The translations under genes and the position numbers were made by a program. A stretch of DNA of 35,879 nt. Source: Pseudomonadota bacterium. Lineage in GTDB: Bacteria > Pseudomonadota > Alphaproteobacteria > Caulobacterales > Caulobacteraceae. This document shows positions 15,436 to 22,434 of this stretch, one piece after another; position 1 is the stretch's first letter; each line of letters opens with the position of its first letter. The stretch spans positions 1 through 35,879 of the forward strand of contig JAEWDF010000113.1 in assembly GCA_023390245.1 (NCBI GenBank). The letters are read 5' to 3'. The notes beneath the pieces are model-generated. The model saw nothing but the letters and a program-made list of their open reading frames with translations. It was not told where the DNA came from and made no database searches.

Positions 15436-15852
15436 TCAGTCTCCGCCGACCAGGGCCAGGCGCGCCGCCCGCCGGTCGGCGGCGCAGGGGTGCGCCGGCC
15501 CCCGGCCCCAGACCGGGTCGGGCCACAGGCCGTCGTCGCGCCGGCGGCCGACGACATGGACATGAAGCTGGGCCGTGACATTGCCGATGGCGGCGATGTT
15601 AAGCTTGTCGACCGGCTGTCCATCCGCGTCTCCCATGGCCTGAACCAGGGCCCCGGCGCGCACCGTCTCCTCCATCAGCGACGCCCGTTCGGCCGGCGTC
15701 AGGTCTTCCAGCTCGACCGCGCCGACGATGCGCGGGATCAGGATCAGCCAGGGAAAGCGCGCATCGTCCTGAAGGCGGACATGGCACAGGCCCCATTCGG
15801 CCGCCGGCAGCGATCCGGCCGCGAAGGCGGGGTCGGGGCGAAAGTCGGTCAT
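15436..15852 (-). CDS. HIT-family nucleotide hydrolase or transferase
   Basis: A 138-residue histidine-triad protein. The signature QLHVHVVGR (about residues 94-102) contains the H-x-H of the triad motif. The N-terminal part (WGLCHVRLQDDARFPWLILIPRI) and KLNIAAIGNV match the HIT fold. Members hydrolyse or transfer nucleotide phosphoramidates and dinucleoside polyphosphates; the actual substrate cannot be told from sequence. The final stretch is rich in Arg, Ala and Trp/Pro. It is divergent from mdh by 98 bp and lies upstream of the M16 peptidase gene on the same strand. Confidence 0.87.
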   Translation of the reverse strand: MTDFRPDPAFAAGSLPAAEWGLCHVRLQDDARFPWLILIPRIVGAVELEDLTPAERASLMEETVRAGALVQAMGDADGQPVDKLNIAAIGNVTAQLHVHVVGRRRDDGLWPDPVWGRGPAHPCAADRRAARLALVGGD

Positions 15853-15950
15853 GGGGCGCTCCTCGTTGCGGCGCGCCAGCCTTGCAGCGCGGGCGACGCG
15901 GGTCTAGACCGCCGCCACCCTTTCGCAGACGCAATAACCCGGAGAACTCC

Positions 15951-16913
15951 ATGGCTCGCGCGAAGATCGCCCTCATCGGCGCCGGCATGATCGGCGGAAC
16001 CCTGGCCCACGTGGCCGCGCGCGAAGCCCTGGGCGACGTGATCCTGTTCGACATCGCCGAAGGCACCCCGCAGGGCAAGGCCCTGGATATCGCCGAGGCC
16101 TCGGCCGTGTTCGGCCAGGACGTGGCCCTGAAGGGCGCCAACGACTACGCCGACATCGCCGGCGCCGACGTCTGCATCGTCACCGCCGGCGTGCCGCGCA
16201 AGCCGGGCATGAGCCGCGACGACCTGATCGGCATCAATCTGAAGGTCATGAAGGCCGTCGGCGAAGGCATCAAGGCGCACGCCCCCAACGCCTTCGTCAT
16301 CTGCATCACCAACCCGCTCGACGCCATGGTGTGGGCCCTGCAGAAGTTCTCGGGCCTGCCCAAGGAGAAGGTCGTCGGCATGGCCGGCGTGCTGGACTCG
16401 GCCCGCTTCGCCTACTTCCTGGCCGAGAAGACCGGCGTGTCGGTGCAGGACATCCACGCCTGGACCCTGGGCGGCCACGGCGACGACATGGTGCCGATGG
16501 TGCGTCACTCGACCGTCGGCGGCCTGCCGCTACCGGACGCCGTCGCCGCCGGCTTCCTGTCGCAAACCGATCTGGACGCCATCGTCGACCGCACCCGCAA
16601 GGGCGGCGGCGAGATCGTGGCCCTGCTGAAGACCGGCTCGGCCTTCTACGCCCCGGCGGAATCCGCCATCGCCATGGCTAAGTCCTACCTGCTGGACCAG
16701 AAGCGCGTCCTGCCGTGCGCCGTCTGGCTGTCGGGCGAATACGGTCTGTCGGACCTCTACGTCGGCGTGCCGGCCCTGATCGGCGCGAACGGCGTCGAGA
16801 AGGTGGTCGAGTTCACCACCAACGACGAGGAAAAGGCGATGTTCGAGAAGTCGGTCGCCTCGGTCCAAGGCCTGTTGCAGGCCTGCAAGGACATCGACGC
16901 ATCGCTGGCCTGA
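15951..16913 (+). CDS. mdh: NAD-dependent malate dehydrogenase
   Basis: A 320-residue lactate/malate dehydrogenase-superfamily enzyme of the TCA cycle, converting malate to oxaloacetate with NAD. It has the dinucleotide-binding GAGMIGGTLAH at 10-20, Asp at the end of the second strand (ILFDIAEG), the substrate-binding loop VPRKPGMSRDDL with its arginines, ITNPLDAMVW, GVLDSARF, and the catalytic histidine in LGGHGDDMVP. The Arg at the loop identifies MDH rather than LDH. This is the LDH-like type usual in alphaproteobacteria. GGAG lies six bases before the ATG. It is monocistronic here, with a strong terminator right behind; the sucCD genes often found after mdh are absent. Confidence 0.97.
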   Translation: MARAKIALIGAGMIGGTLAHVAAREALGDVILFDIAEGTPQGKALDIAEASAVFGQDVALKGANDYADIAGADVCIVTAGVPRKPGMSRDDLIGINLKVMKAVGEGIKAHAPNAFVICITNPLDAMVWALQKFSGLPKEKVVGMAGVLDSARFAYFLAEKTGVSVQDIHAWTLGGHGDDMVPMVRHSTVGGLPLPDAVAAGFLSQTDLDAIVDRTRKGGGEIVALLKTGSAFYAPAESAIAMAKSYLLDQKRVLPCAVWLSGEYGLSDLYVGVPALIGANGVEKVVEFTTNDEEKAMFEKSVASVQGLLQACKDIDASLA

Positions 16914-16938
16914 ACCGGCGATCCTACGGAATGAGCGA

Positions 16939-16969
16939 GGGGCTGCGGCGCGATCCGCGGCCCCTTTTT
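16939..16969 (+). terminator. Intrinsic terminator of mdh
   Basis: GGGGCTGCGG, the loop CGCGAT and CCGCGGCCCC form a 10-bp stem (one G-T wobble) followed by TTTTT. It begins 25 bp after the mdh stop and is a textbook rho-independent terminator. The T-run ends 5 bp before the converging YbjN-like gene. Confidence 0.93.
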
Positions 16970-16973
16970 CCTG

Positions 16974-17447
16974 TCAGCGCGCGACGCCCAGCCGTTGGGC
17001 CGCCTGCGGCAGAAGCTCCAGCCACACGGCCAGCGGGTCGCGCAGCTGTTCCGGCCCCTGGCCGGTCAGCAGCAGGTCGTACTGCACCGTCACCGTCGCC
17101 TCGCGCCCCTCGGCGGCGGGCGTCTGGAACGCCTTGACGAAGCGCTGCTCGCGGTTCCAGGCGTTGACCGTCTCCGATGTCGCGCTGCCGGCCAGGACGG
17201 CGCTGAACTGCACGTCGCCGCAGACGTCGTTGTCGCAGCCGTAGAACAGCAGCGCCCAGGTCAGCCCCCGGTCGGTCACGGTGAAATAGGTTTCCCCGTC
17301 CGGCCGCTGGATCTCGGAGGCGACGCCGCCCAGCCCCGTGATCCAGTCGCGAACCGCGCCAATGTCGGCGCCGGGCTTGGCTTGCGCCAGGACGGGCGCG
17401 GCCGAGAGGGCCAGGGCGGCCGAAAGGGCGAGGGCGGTCAGGCGCAT
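16974..17447 (-). CDS. Exported YbjN-domain protein
   Basis: A 157-residue protein with a clear signal peptide (MRLTALALSAALALSAAPVLAQA, cleavage near residue 21). The mature part resembles YbjN/sensory-transduction-regulator-like domains: VRDWITGLGGVASEIQRPDGETYFTVTDRGLTWALLFYGC, then VNAWNREQRFVKAF, then an acidic/hydrophobic helix and a short tail. A Cys pair (CDNDVC) could form a disulfide in the periplasm. YbjN-type domains are related to the type III secretion chaperone fold, but the biochemical role is unknown. It sits 33 bp downstream of zapE on the same strand and may be co-transcribed. Confidence 0.82.
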   Translation of the reverse strand: MRLTALALSAALALSAAPVLAQAKPGADIGAVRDWITGLGGVASEIQRPDGETYFTVTDRGLTWALLFYGCDNDVCGDVQFSAVLAGSATSETVNAWNREQRFVKAFQTPAAEGREATVTVQYDLLLTGQGPEQLRDPLAVWLELLPQAAQRLGVAR

Positions 17448-17480
17448 GGAACGATCTCCTTCGATCGCCCAGCCTAGCCC

Positions 17481-18572
17481 TCAATCGCGCACGTGCGCCA
17501 GCCAGTCCTGGCTCTGCATCTCGTTCAGGCGCGACACCGTGCGTTCGAACTCGAAGGCGCCGACCCCTTCGGCGTAGAGCGCCTCCGGCCGGGCGGCGGC
17601 CTGGACGATCAGCTTGGTCTTCGCCTCGTACAGGGCGTCGATCAGGGTCACGAGCCGGCGCGCCTCGTGGTGATTGGCCGGCCCCAGGACCGGCACGTCC
17701 TCCAGGAACAGGGTGTGAAAGCGCGCGGCGATGGCCAGATAATCCTGCGGCCCGAGCGGCCGGCCGCACAGTTCCGCGAAGGTCGCCCGCGCCATGGCGC
17801 CCACGGTGCGTTCGATCACGACATCGCGGCCCAGCACCTTCAGGTGCGCCGGCTCCTCCGGCTCCCCGCCCTTCAGCTCGCGCCAGAGGGCCTCGAACCC
17901 GGCCTTGTCGTCCGGGCCGTGCCAGACCTGGGCCGAGGTCATCCGGTCCAGCCGCCAGTCGCGCGCCCCGGCCGTCTGCACCACGGCGCAGCGGGCGCGG
18001 ATGATGTCGATGAACGGCAGGAAGAGCTGGCGGTTGATCCCGTTCTTGTAGAGGTCTTCCGGCGCCCGGTTGGAGGTGACGGCCAGCACCACGCGCTCCT
18101 CGAACAGCGCCTGGAACAGCCGCCCCAGGATCATGGCGTCGGCGATGTCGGTCACCTGCAGCTCGTCGAAGCACAGAAGCCGCGCCTCGGACGCGATCAG
18201 CTTGGCGATCGGCGGAATGGGATCGTCGCCCTTGTGGGTTCCGAACACGGCCTTTCTGGCCTTGGCGTCGCCCTCGCGCCATTGGCGCACCAGGTCGTGG
18301 ATGCGGGCCATGAAGGCGTGGAAGTGGGCGCGCAGCTTCCGCGGCTCGGGCGTCGCCGAATAGAACAGGTCCATCAGCATCGACTTGCCGCGCCCGGGCG
18401 GGCCGTAGAGGTAGATTCCCCGCACCTCCGGCGGGCGGCCGAACAGGCCTTTCTTCGCCAGGTCGGTCTCCAGCCTTTCCAGCGCCGTCAGCACCGCCGC
18501 CTGGGCCGGATCGGGCGCCAGCACGCCCTCCTCGATGCGGATGTCGTAGGCGCTGCGGATGCGGGAGGTCAT
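17481..18572 (-). CDS. zapE: Cell-division P-loop ATPase ZapE (AFG1-like)
   Basis: A 363-residue AFG1/ZapE-type ATPase. The Walker A motif is GPPGRGKS (about 57-64) in YLYGPPGRGKSMLMDLFY; HFHAFMARIHD follows; Walker B is LLCFDELQVTDIADAMIL; and a sensor-like TSNRAPEDLYKNGINR comes next. In E. coli ZapE interacts with FtsZ and is needed under some stress and low-oxygen conditions; the mitochondrial homologue AFG1 is a chaperone. Length is normal. It is divergent from the aspartate-semialdehyde dehydrogenase gene across 113 bp. Confidence 0.94.
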   Translation of the reverse strand: MTSRIRSAYDIRIEEGVLAPDPAQAAVLTALERLETDLAKKGLFGRPPEVRGIYLYGPPGRGKSMLMDLFYSATPEPRKLRAHFHAFMARIHDLVRQWREGDAKARKAVFGTHKGDDPIPPIAKLIASEARLLCFDELQVTDIADAMILGRLFQALFEERVVLAVTSNRAPEDLYKNGINRQLFLPFIDIIRARCAVVQTAGARDWRLDRMTSAQVWHGPDDKAGFEALWRELKGGEPEEPAHLKVLGRDVVIERTVGAMARATFAELCGRPLGPQDYLAIAARFHTLFLEDVPVLGPANHHEARRLVTLIDALYEAKTKLIVQAAARPEALYAEGVGAFEFERTVSRLNEMQSQDWLAHVRD

Positions 18573-18685
18573 GGCAGTGCTGCTTAACGCCCAAAGCAGC
18601 GAAAAGCGATTGCTTCGCGGCTGCGAAAGCCTAAGTGGATGTGCCGCGCCACATCGGGCGCGCTCTCCGTCAACAGGACAGGAAC

Positions 18686-19732
18686 ATGGGTTATCGCGTC
18701 GCGATCGTCGGGGCCACGGGCAATGTGGGCCGCGAAATGCTGAACATCCTCGAGGAAGTGAACTTCCCCGTGGACGAACTGCACGCCATCGCCTCGCGAA
18801 AATCCAAGGGCGTGGAGGTGTCGTTCGGCGACCGGACCGTCAAGTGCCAGGACATCGAGCAGTTCGACTTCTCCAAGGTCGACATCGTGCTGATGTCGGC
18901 GGGCGGCGCGGTGTCCAAGGCATGGTCCGAGAAGATCGGCAAGGCCGGCCCCATCGTGATCGACAACTCCTCGGCCTTCCGCAAGGACCCGGACGTGCCG
19001 CTGATCGTGCCCGAGGTGAACCCCGACGCGGTCAAGGACGCCAAGAAGAAGAACATCATCGCCAACCCCAACTGCTCGACCGCCCAGCTGGTGGTGGCGC
19101 TGAAGCCGCTGCACGACGCGGCCAAGATCAAGCGGGCGGTGGTTTCGACCTATCAGTCGGTGTCCGGCGCCGGCAAGGAAGGCATGGACGAGCTGTGGAA
19201 CCAGACCAAGGCCATCTACGGCCTGGGCGACGCCACGCCCAAGAAGTTCCCCAAGCAGATCGCCTTCAACGTCATCCCCTTCATCGGCGCCTTCCAGGAC
19301 GACGGCTATACCGACGAGGAGGCCAAGATGTGGGACGAGACGCACAAGATGCTCGACCCGAACATCAAGCTGACGGTCACCTGCGTCCGCGTGCCGGTGT
19401 TCGTGGGCCACTCCGAGGCCGTGACGGTCGAGTTCGACCGCCCGATCGAGCCGGACGAGGCGCGCGCCATCCTGCGCGAGGCGCCGGGCGTGCTGGTCGT
19501 CGATAAGCAGGAGCACGACGGCTACATCACCCCGGTCGACGCGGCGGGCGAGTTCGCGGTTTACGTGTCGCGCATCCGCAAGGACCCGACCGTCGAGCAC
19601 GGCCTGAGCTTCTGGGTGGTGTCGGACAACCTGCGCAAGGGCGCGGCCCTGAATGCGGTTCAGATCGCCCAGCTGCTGGACGAGACCGGCACGATCCAGT
19701 CGGCCGACGGCTATCGCAGCCTGACGGTCTGA
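18686..19732 (+). CDS. asd: Aspartate-semialdehyde dehydrogenase
   Basis: A 348-residue enzyme that reduces aspartyl phosphate to aspartate semialdehyde with NADPH, feeding lysine/diaminopimelate, threonine and methionine synthesis. The N-terminal Rossmann motif is VGATGNVGREM. The catalytic cysteine is Cys130 in IIANPNCSTAQLV, followed by STYQSVSGAGKEGMDEL and the active-site histidine region VPVFVGHSEAV. The start at 18686 is preferred over an in-frame ATG at 18635 because AGGA lies close ahead and the Rossmann strand begins at once. It precedes a RarD-type transporter gene by 75 bp; a GC-rich stem-forming stretch (about 19741-19771) without T-run lies in that gap. Confidence 0.96.
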   Translation: MGYRVAIVGATGNVGREMLNILEEVNFPVDELHAIASRKSKGVEVSFGDRTVKCQDIEQFDFSKVDIVLMSAGGAVSKAWSEKIGKAGPIVIDNSSAFRKDPDVPLIVPEVNPDAVKDAKKKNIIANPNCSTAQLVVALKPLHDAAKIKRAVVSTYQSVSGAGKEGMDELWNQTKAIYGLGDATPKKFPKQIAFNVIPFIGAFQDDGYTDEEAKMWDETHKMLDPNIKLTVTCVRVPVFVGHSEAVTVEFDRPIEPDEARAILREAPGVLVVDKQEHDGYITPVDAAGEFAVYVSRIRKDPTVEHGLSFWVVSDNLRKGAALNAVQIAQLLDETGTIQSADGYRSLTV

Positions 19733-19807
19733 CGCGTCGCGGGGCGGGGCGGGACAACCGCCGCGCCCCGCCTTCGCCCGCCTGCCCAGGGCTGAAAGGA
19801 CACGCCC

Positions 19808-20728
19808 ATGACCTCCACCCCCGCCGACGGCCGGGCGGTCGCGACCGCCGTCGCCTGCTATGGCCTGTGGGGCCTGCTGCCGCTGCTGTTCATGACGCTG
19901 TCGGCGCAGGGCTTCGCGGCGGCCGAGATCGTGGCCCACCGGGCCATCTGGTCGGTGTTGGTCGCCGCCCTGTTCGTGCTGCTGGCCGGGCAGCGGGCGG
20001 AGGCGCGGCGGGTGCTGGCCTCGCCCCGCACCTTCGGCTGGCTGGCCCTGTCGGCCCTGCTGATCGCCGCCAACTGGGGCATCTATGTTTACGCCGTCAC
20101 CCACCACGCCACGGTGGAGGCCAGCCTGGGCTATTACATCAACCCGCTGCTGAACATGGCCGCGGGCGCGGTGCTGTTCCGCGAGCGCATCGACCGGGTC
20201 AGCGGCGCGGCCATCGCCCTGGCCGGCGTCGGGGTGGCGGTGCAGGCCTTCGCGCTGGGCCATGTGCCGGTCATCGGCCTGACGGTGGCGCTGACCTTCT
20301 GCGCCTATGGCGTGATCAGGAAGCGGGTGGCGGCGTCGGCCCAGACGGGGCTGTTCGTCGAGTGCCTGGTGCTTCTGCCTATCGGGGCGGCGATCCTGAT
20401 CTGGCTGATGAGCCGGGACCAGGCGGTCGGCTTCTCCTCTCCGGGCCACCTGGCGTGGAGCCTGATCAACGGGCCGGCGACGGTGATCCCGCTGGTGCTG
20501 TTCTCCTGGTCGGCGCGGCGGCTGCCGCTGTCGACCATCGGCTTCATCCAGTTCCTGGCCCCGACGCTGCAGTTCGCCTGCGGGGTGTGGGCCGGAGAGC
20601 CGCTGTCGGCGCTGCTGGTGCTGTCGTTCGGCTTCATCTGGGCCGGCGCGGCGGTGTTCGTTCTGGCCGCCTTCCGCCGCAGCCGCGCCGCCCGCCAGGC
20701 AATCCGCGAGACCGCCGAACTGGTCTAG
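19808..20728 (+). CDS. rarD: EamA-family transporter, RarD type
   Basis: A 306-residue inner-membrane transporter with about ten transmembrane helices in two EamA (DMT) halves. RarD-type features are GLWGLLPLLFM near the start, EIVAHRAIWS, ANWGIYVYAVTHHATVEASLGYYINPL, and SALLVLSFGFIWAGAAVF near the end. RarD proteins were named from a chloramphenicol-sensitivity phenotype; the natural substrate is not established. A basic tail (RRSRAARQ) faces the cytoplasm. AAAGGA precedes the ATG by nine bases. Its TAG stop overlaps the TAG of the opposite gene in the shared palindrome CTAG (20725-20728). Confidence 0.9.
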   Translation: MTSTPADGRAVATAVACYGLWGLLPLLFMTLSAQGFAAAEIVAHRAIWSVLVAALFVLLAGQRAEARRVLASPRTFGWLALSALLIAANWGIYVYAVTHHATVEASLGYYINPLLNMAAGAVLFRERIDRVSGAAIALAGVGVAVQAFALGHVPVIGLTVALTFCAYGVIRKRVAASAQTGLFVECLVLLPIGAAILIWLMSRDQAVGFSSPGHLAWSLINGPATVIPLVLFSWSARRLPLSTIGFIQFLAPTLQFACGVWAGEPLSALLVLSFGFIWAGAAVFVLAAFRRSRAARQAIRETAELV

Positions 20729-21858
20729 AGCGCGCCGTAGAGGGCCGTCAGCAGTCGCATCGGGCGCGGGTCGCCGATCAGGTGCGGCGACTGGCGCGTC
20801 ATCACATAGGCGGCCGACAGCCGGCGGCCGGGATCGGCCATGGCCATGGATCCGCCCCAGCCATAGTGGCCCAGCGACGTATCGGGGCCGAACACGCCCA
20901 GGCCGTCGTTGCGCATCAGGCCCGCCGCCCAGCTGATGGTGAAGGGCAGGACCTTGTCCGGGCCGTGGATGCGCTCGCGCGTCAGCTCCTCCAGCACGCC
21001 GGGCGACAGGACGGCGCGGCCGTCCAGCGTTCCGCCGTTGGCGACCACGCCCAGCATCCGCGCCAGCCCCAGGGCCGTGGCGTGCATGTTGGCCGAGGGT
21101 ATCTCCATCTTGCGCCATTCCGTCGAGCCGCGCCCGCCCGGCGCCGAGCCGCGATCCAGGAAGGCGGCCTGCTTGATCGGATCGATGGGGCCGAGGTTCG
21201 GCGGGGCGGACGGCTTCTTCATCTGCGCCACGCGATGATGCTCGGCCTCGGGCAGGCCGATCCACAGGTCCAGATCGGCGAAGTCCTCGCGCAGCGCCTG
21301 GCCCATGGTCCGACCGGTCACGCGATGGAACAGTTCGTTGGCCAGATAGCCGACGGTGATCGGGTGATAGCCCGAGGCCGTCCCCGGCGCCCACATCGGA
21401 TCCTGGGCCGCCAGCTTCGCCACCACGGCGGGCGCGTCGAACCACAGGGCCGGATCGACGGCTTCGGAGAAGCCCGGCAGGCCGGACTGGTGGCTCAGCA
21501 GCTGGGCGACGGTGAGGTCCTGTTTTCCGGCCTGGCCGAACGCGGGCCAGATGTCGGCGACCTTCTCGTCATAGGCCAGCTTGCCCGCCTGGACCGCCGT
21601 CGCCATCAGGATGGCCATCACCGCCTTGCCGGTGGAGAAGACCGGCGTCAGCGTGGCGTCGGAAAACGGCGCCGTTCCCGCCGCGTCGGCGCGCCCGGCC
21701 CACAGGTCCACGACGGGGGCGCCCTCGATGCAGACGCTGAAGCGTGCGCCTTGCTCGTTCAGCCCTTCCGGCGCGTCGGTGAAGTTGGCGGCGAAGGCGT
21801 CGCGCACGGCGCCGAAGCGCGGCTCGCAGGTTCCGTGGATCTCGATGGCGTCGGTCAT
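20725..21858 (-). CDS. Beta-lactamase-fold serine hydrolase (family VIII esterase-like)
   Basis: A 377-residue protein of the class C beta-lactamase / D-Ala-D-Ala carboxypeptidase fold. The nucleophile motif S-x-x-K is STGK in PVFSTGKAVMAIL (about residues 75-78), the second motif is Y-H-P in GYHPITVGYLANEL, and a third-motif-like GHYGWGGSMAMADP lies near the C-terminus. No signal peptide is visible from the chosen ATG at 21858, which argues for a cytosolic esterase rather than a periplasmic beta-lactamase. The frame extends to 21975, but that part (Arg-rich, overlapping repeats) looks non-coding. It converges on rarD with a four-base overlap. The substrate is unknown. Confidence 0.87.
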   Translation of the reverse strand: MTDAIEIHGTCEPRFGAVRDAFAANFTDAPEGLNEQGARFSVCIEGAPVVDLWAGRADAAGTAPFSDATLTPVFSTGKAVMAILMATAVQAGKLAYDEKVADIWPAFGQAGKQDLTVAQLLSHQSGLPGFSEAVDPALWFDAPAVVAKLAAQDPMWAPGTASGYHPITVGYLANELFHRVTGRTMGQALREDFADLDLWIGLPEAEHHRVAQMKKPSAPPNLGPIDPIKQAAFLDRGSAPGGRGSTEWRKMEIPSANMHATALGLARMLGVVANGGTLDGRAVLSPGVLEELTRERIHGPDKVLPFTISWAAGLMRNDGLGVFGPDTSLGHYGWGGSMAMADPGRRLSAAYVMTRQSPHLIGDPRPMRLLTALYGAL

Positions 21859-22106
21859 GAAGTGATGTCTAGCCCTTCGCCGGACGGATTTCAGACCGTC
21901 AGGCCAAAAAAAACAGAGTCTCGACCGTCTCAATCGTCTGAATTCGGTCTGGCGCACGTCGCCGAAGGACAGCATGCCACGCCGCCGGACCCAGGCGCGC
22001 CGATTGGCTTTGGCGGCGGCTTGGGCGCTGATTTCATTGGGCGCGGCTTGGACGGAGGCGCAACGGGCGGTGCGCCCGCCATCGCTTTGCAGGGCCGGGC
22101 GACACG
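21859..22106. other. Gene-free stretch between the hydrolase gene and the atp terminator
   Basis: Together with the terminator this makes a 304-bp gap. It contains a run of eight A at 21906-21913, four GTCT boxes at 21918, 21927, 21936 and 21947 (spaced 9, 9 and 11 bp), and the inverted pair CAGACCG (21892-21898) and CGGTCTG (21945-21951). These lie upstream of the hydrolase gene and may be its promoter or operator region. An ATG at 21974 with AGGA ahead opens a plus-strand frame that runs antisense through atpC; I do not accept it as a gene. Confidence 0.4.
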
Positions 22107-22137
22107 AAAAAGGCCTCCCGCCGGAGCAGGAGGCCTT
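22107..22137 (-). terminator. Intrinsic terminator of the atp operon
   Basis: On the minus strand AAGGCCTCC, a loop, and GGAGGCCTT form a 9-bp perfect stem running into TTTTT (fwd AAAAA at 22107-22111). It starts 25 bp past the atpC stop and ends the five-gene operon. Confidence 0.92.
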
Positions 22138-22162
22138 GGATCGATCAGCGGCCGCGGCCGGA

Positions 22163-22432
22163 TCAGGCGGCGGTCACTTCCACAGCCTCTTCGGCCAGGA
22201 TGGTCAGGCCTTCGGCGTTGACGTCGGCGAAGCCGCCCTTGACGTCGTACTGGGTGCGGGCGGCGCCGTCATAGACGGTCACCAGACCCTCGCGCAGGGC
22301 GGTCATGAAGGGCGCGTGCTGCGGCAGGACGCCGAAGTCCCCCTCGACGCCCGGCGCATCCACCTGGTCCACGAGGCCCGAGAAGACCTCGCGTTCCGGC
22401 GAGACGAGGGAGAAGTTCAGCTTACCAGCCAT
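22163..22432 (-). CDS. atpC: ATP synthase F1 epsilon subunit (short form)
   Basis: An 89-residue epsilon subunit, last gene of the F1 operon. It carries the beta-sandwich domain: KLNFSLVSPEREVFSGLVDQV, then the hallmark EGDFGVLPQHAPFMTALREG, then YDVKGGFADVNAEGLTILAEEAVEV. It stops after that domain, so the C-terminal helical hairpin (about 45 residues) that inhibits ATP hydrolysis in longer epsilon subunits is absent. The stop is clean and no hairpin-like sequence follows in another frame before the terminator. I recall short epsilon subunits in Caulobacter relatives, so this is probably lineage-typical. Its ATG follows the atpD stop by two bases. Confidence 0.95.
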   Translation of the reverse strand: MAGKLNFSLVSPEREVFSGLVDQVDAPGVEGDFGVLPQHAPFMTALREGLVTVYDGAARTQYDVKGGFADVNAEGLTILAEEAVEVTAA

Positions 22433-22434
22433 GA

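Noticed and set aside
18584..21445. Very long minus-strand open frame (953 codons) across asd and rarD
   Set aside because: It is antisense to well-supported genes, has low-complexity Arg/Gly/Gln composition and no recognisable domain. Long shadow frames are expected at this GC content.
21933..22085. Minus-strand Pro/Lys-rich frame of about 50 codons just past the atp terminator
   Set aside because: No ribosome-binding site, low-complexity composition and overlap with the hydrolase promoter region. Not enough to call a gene.
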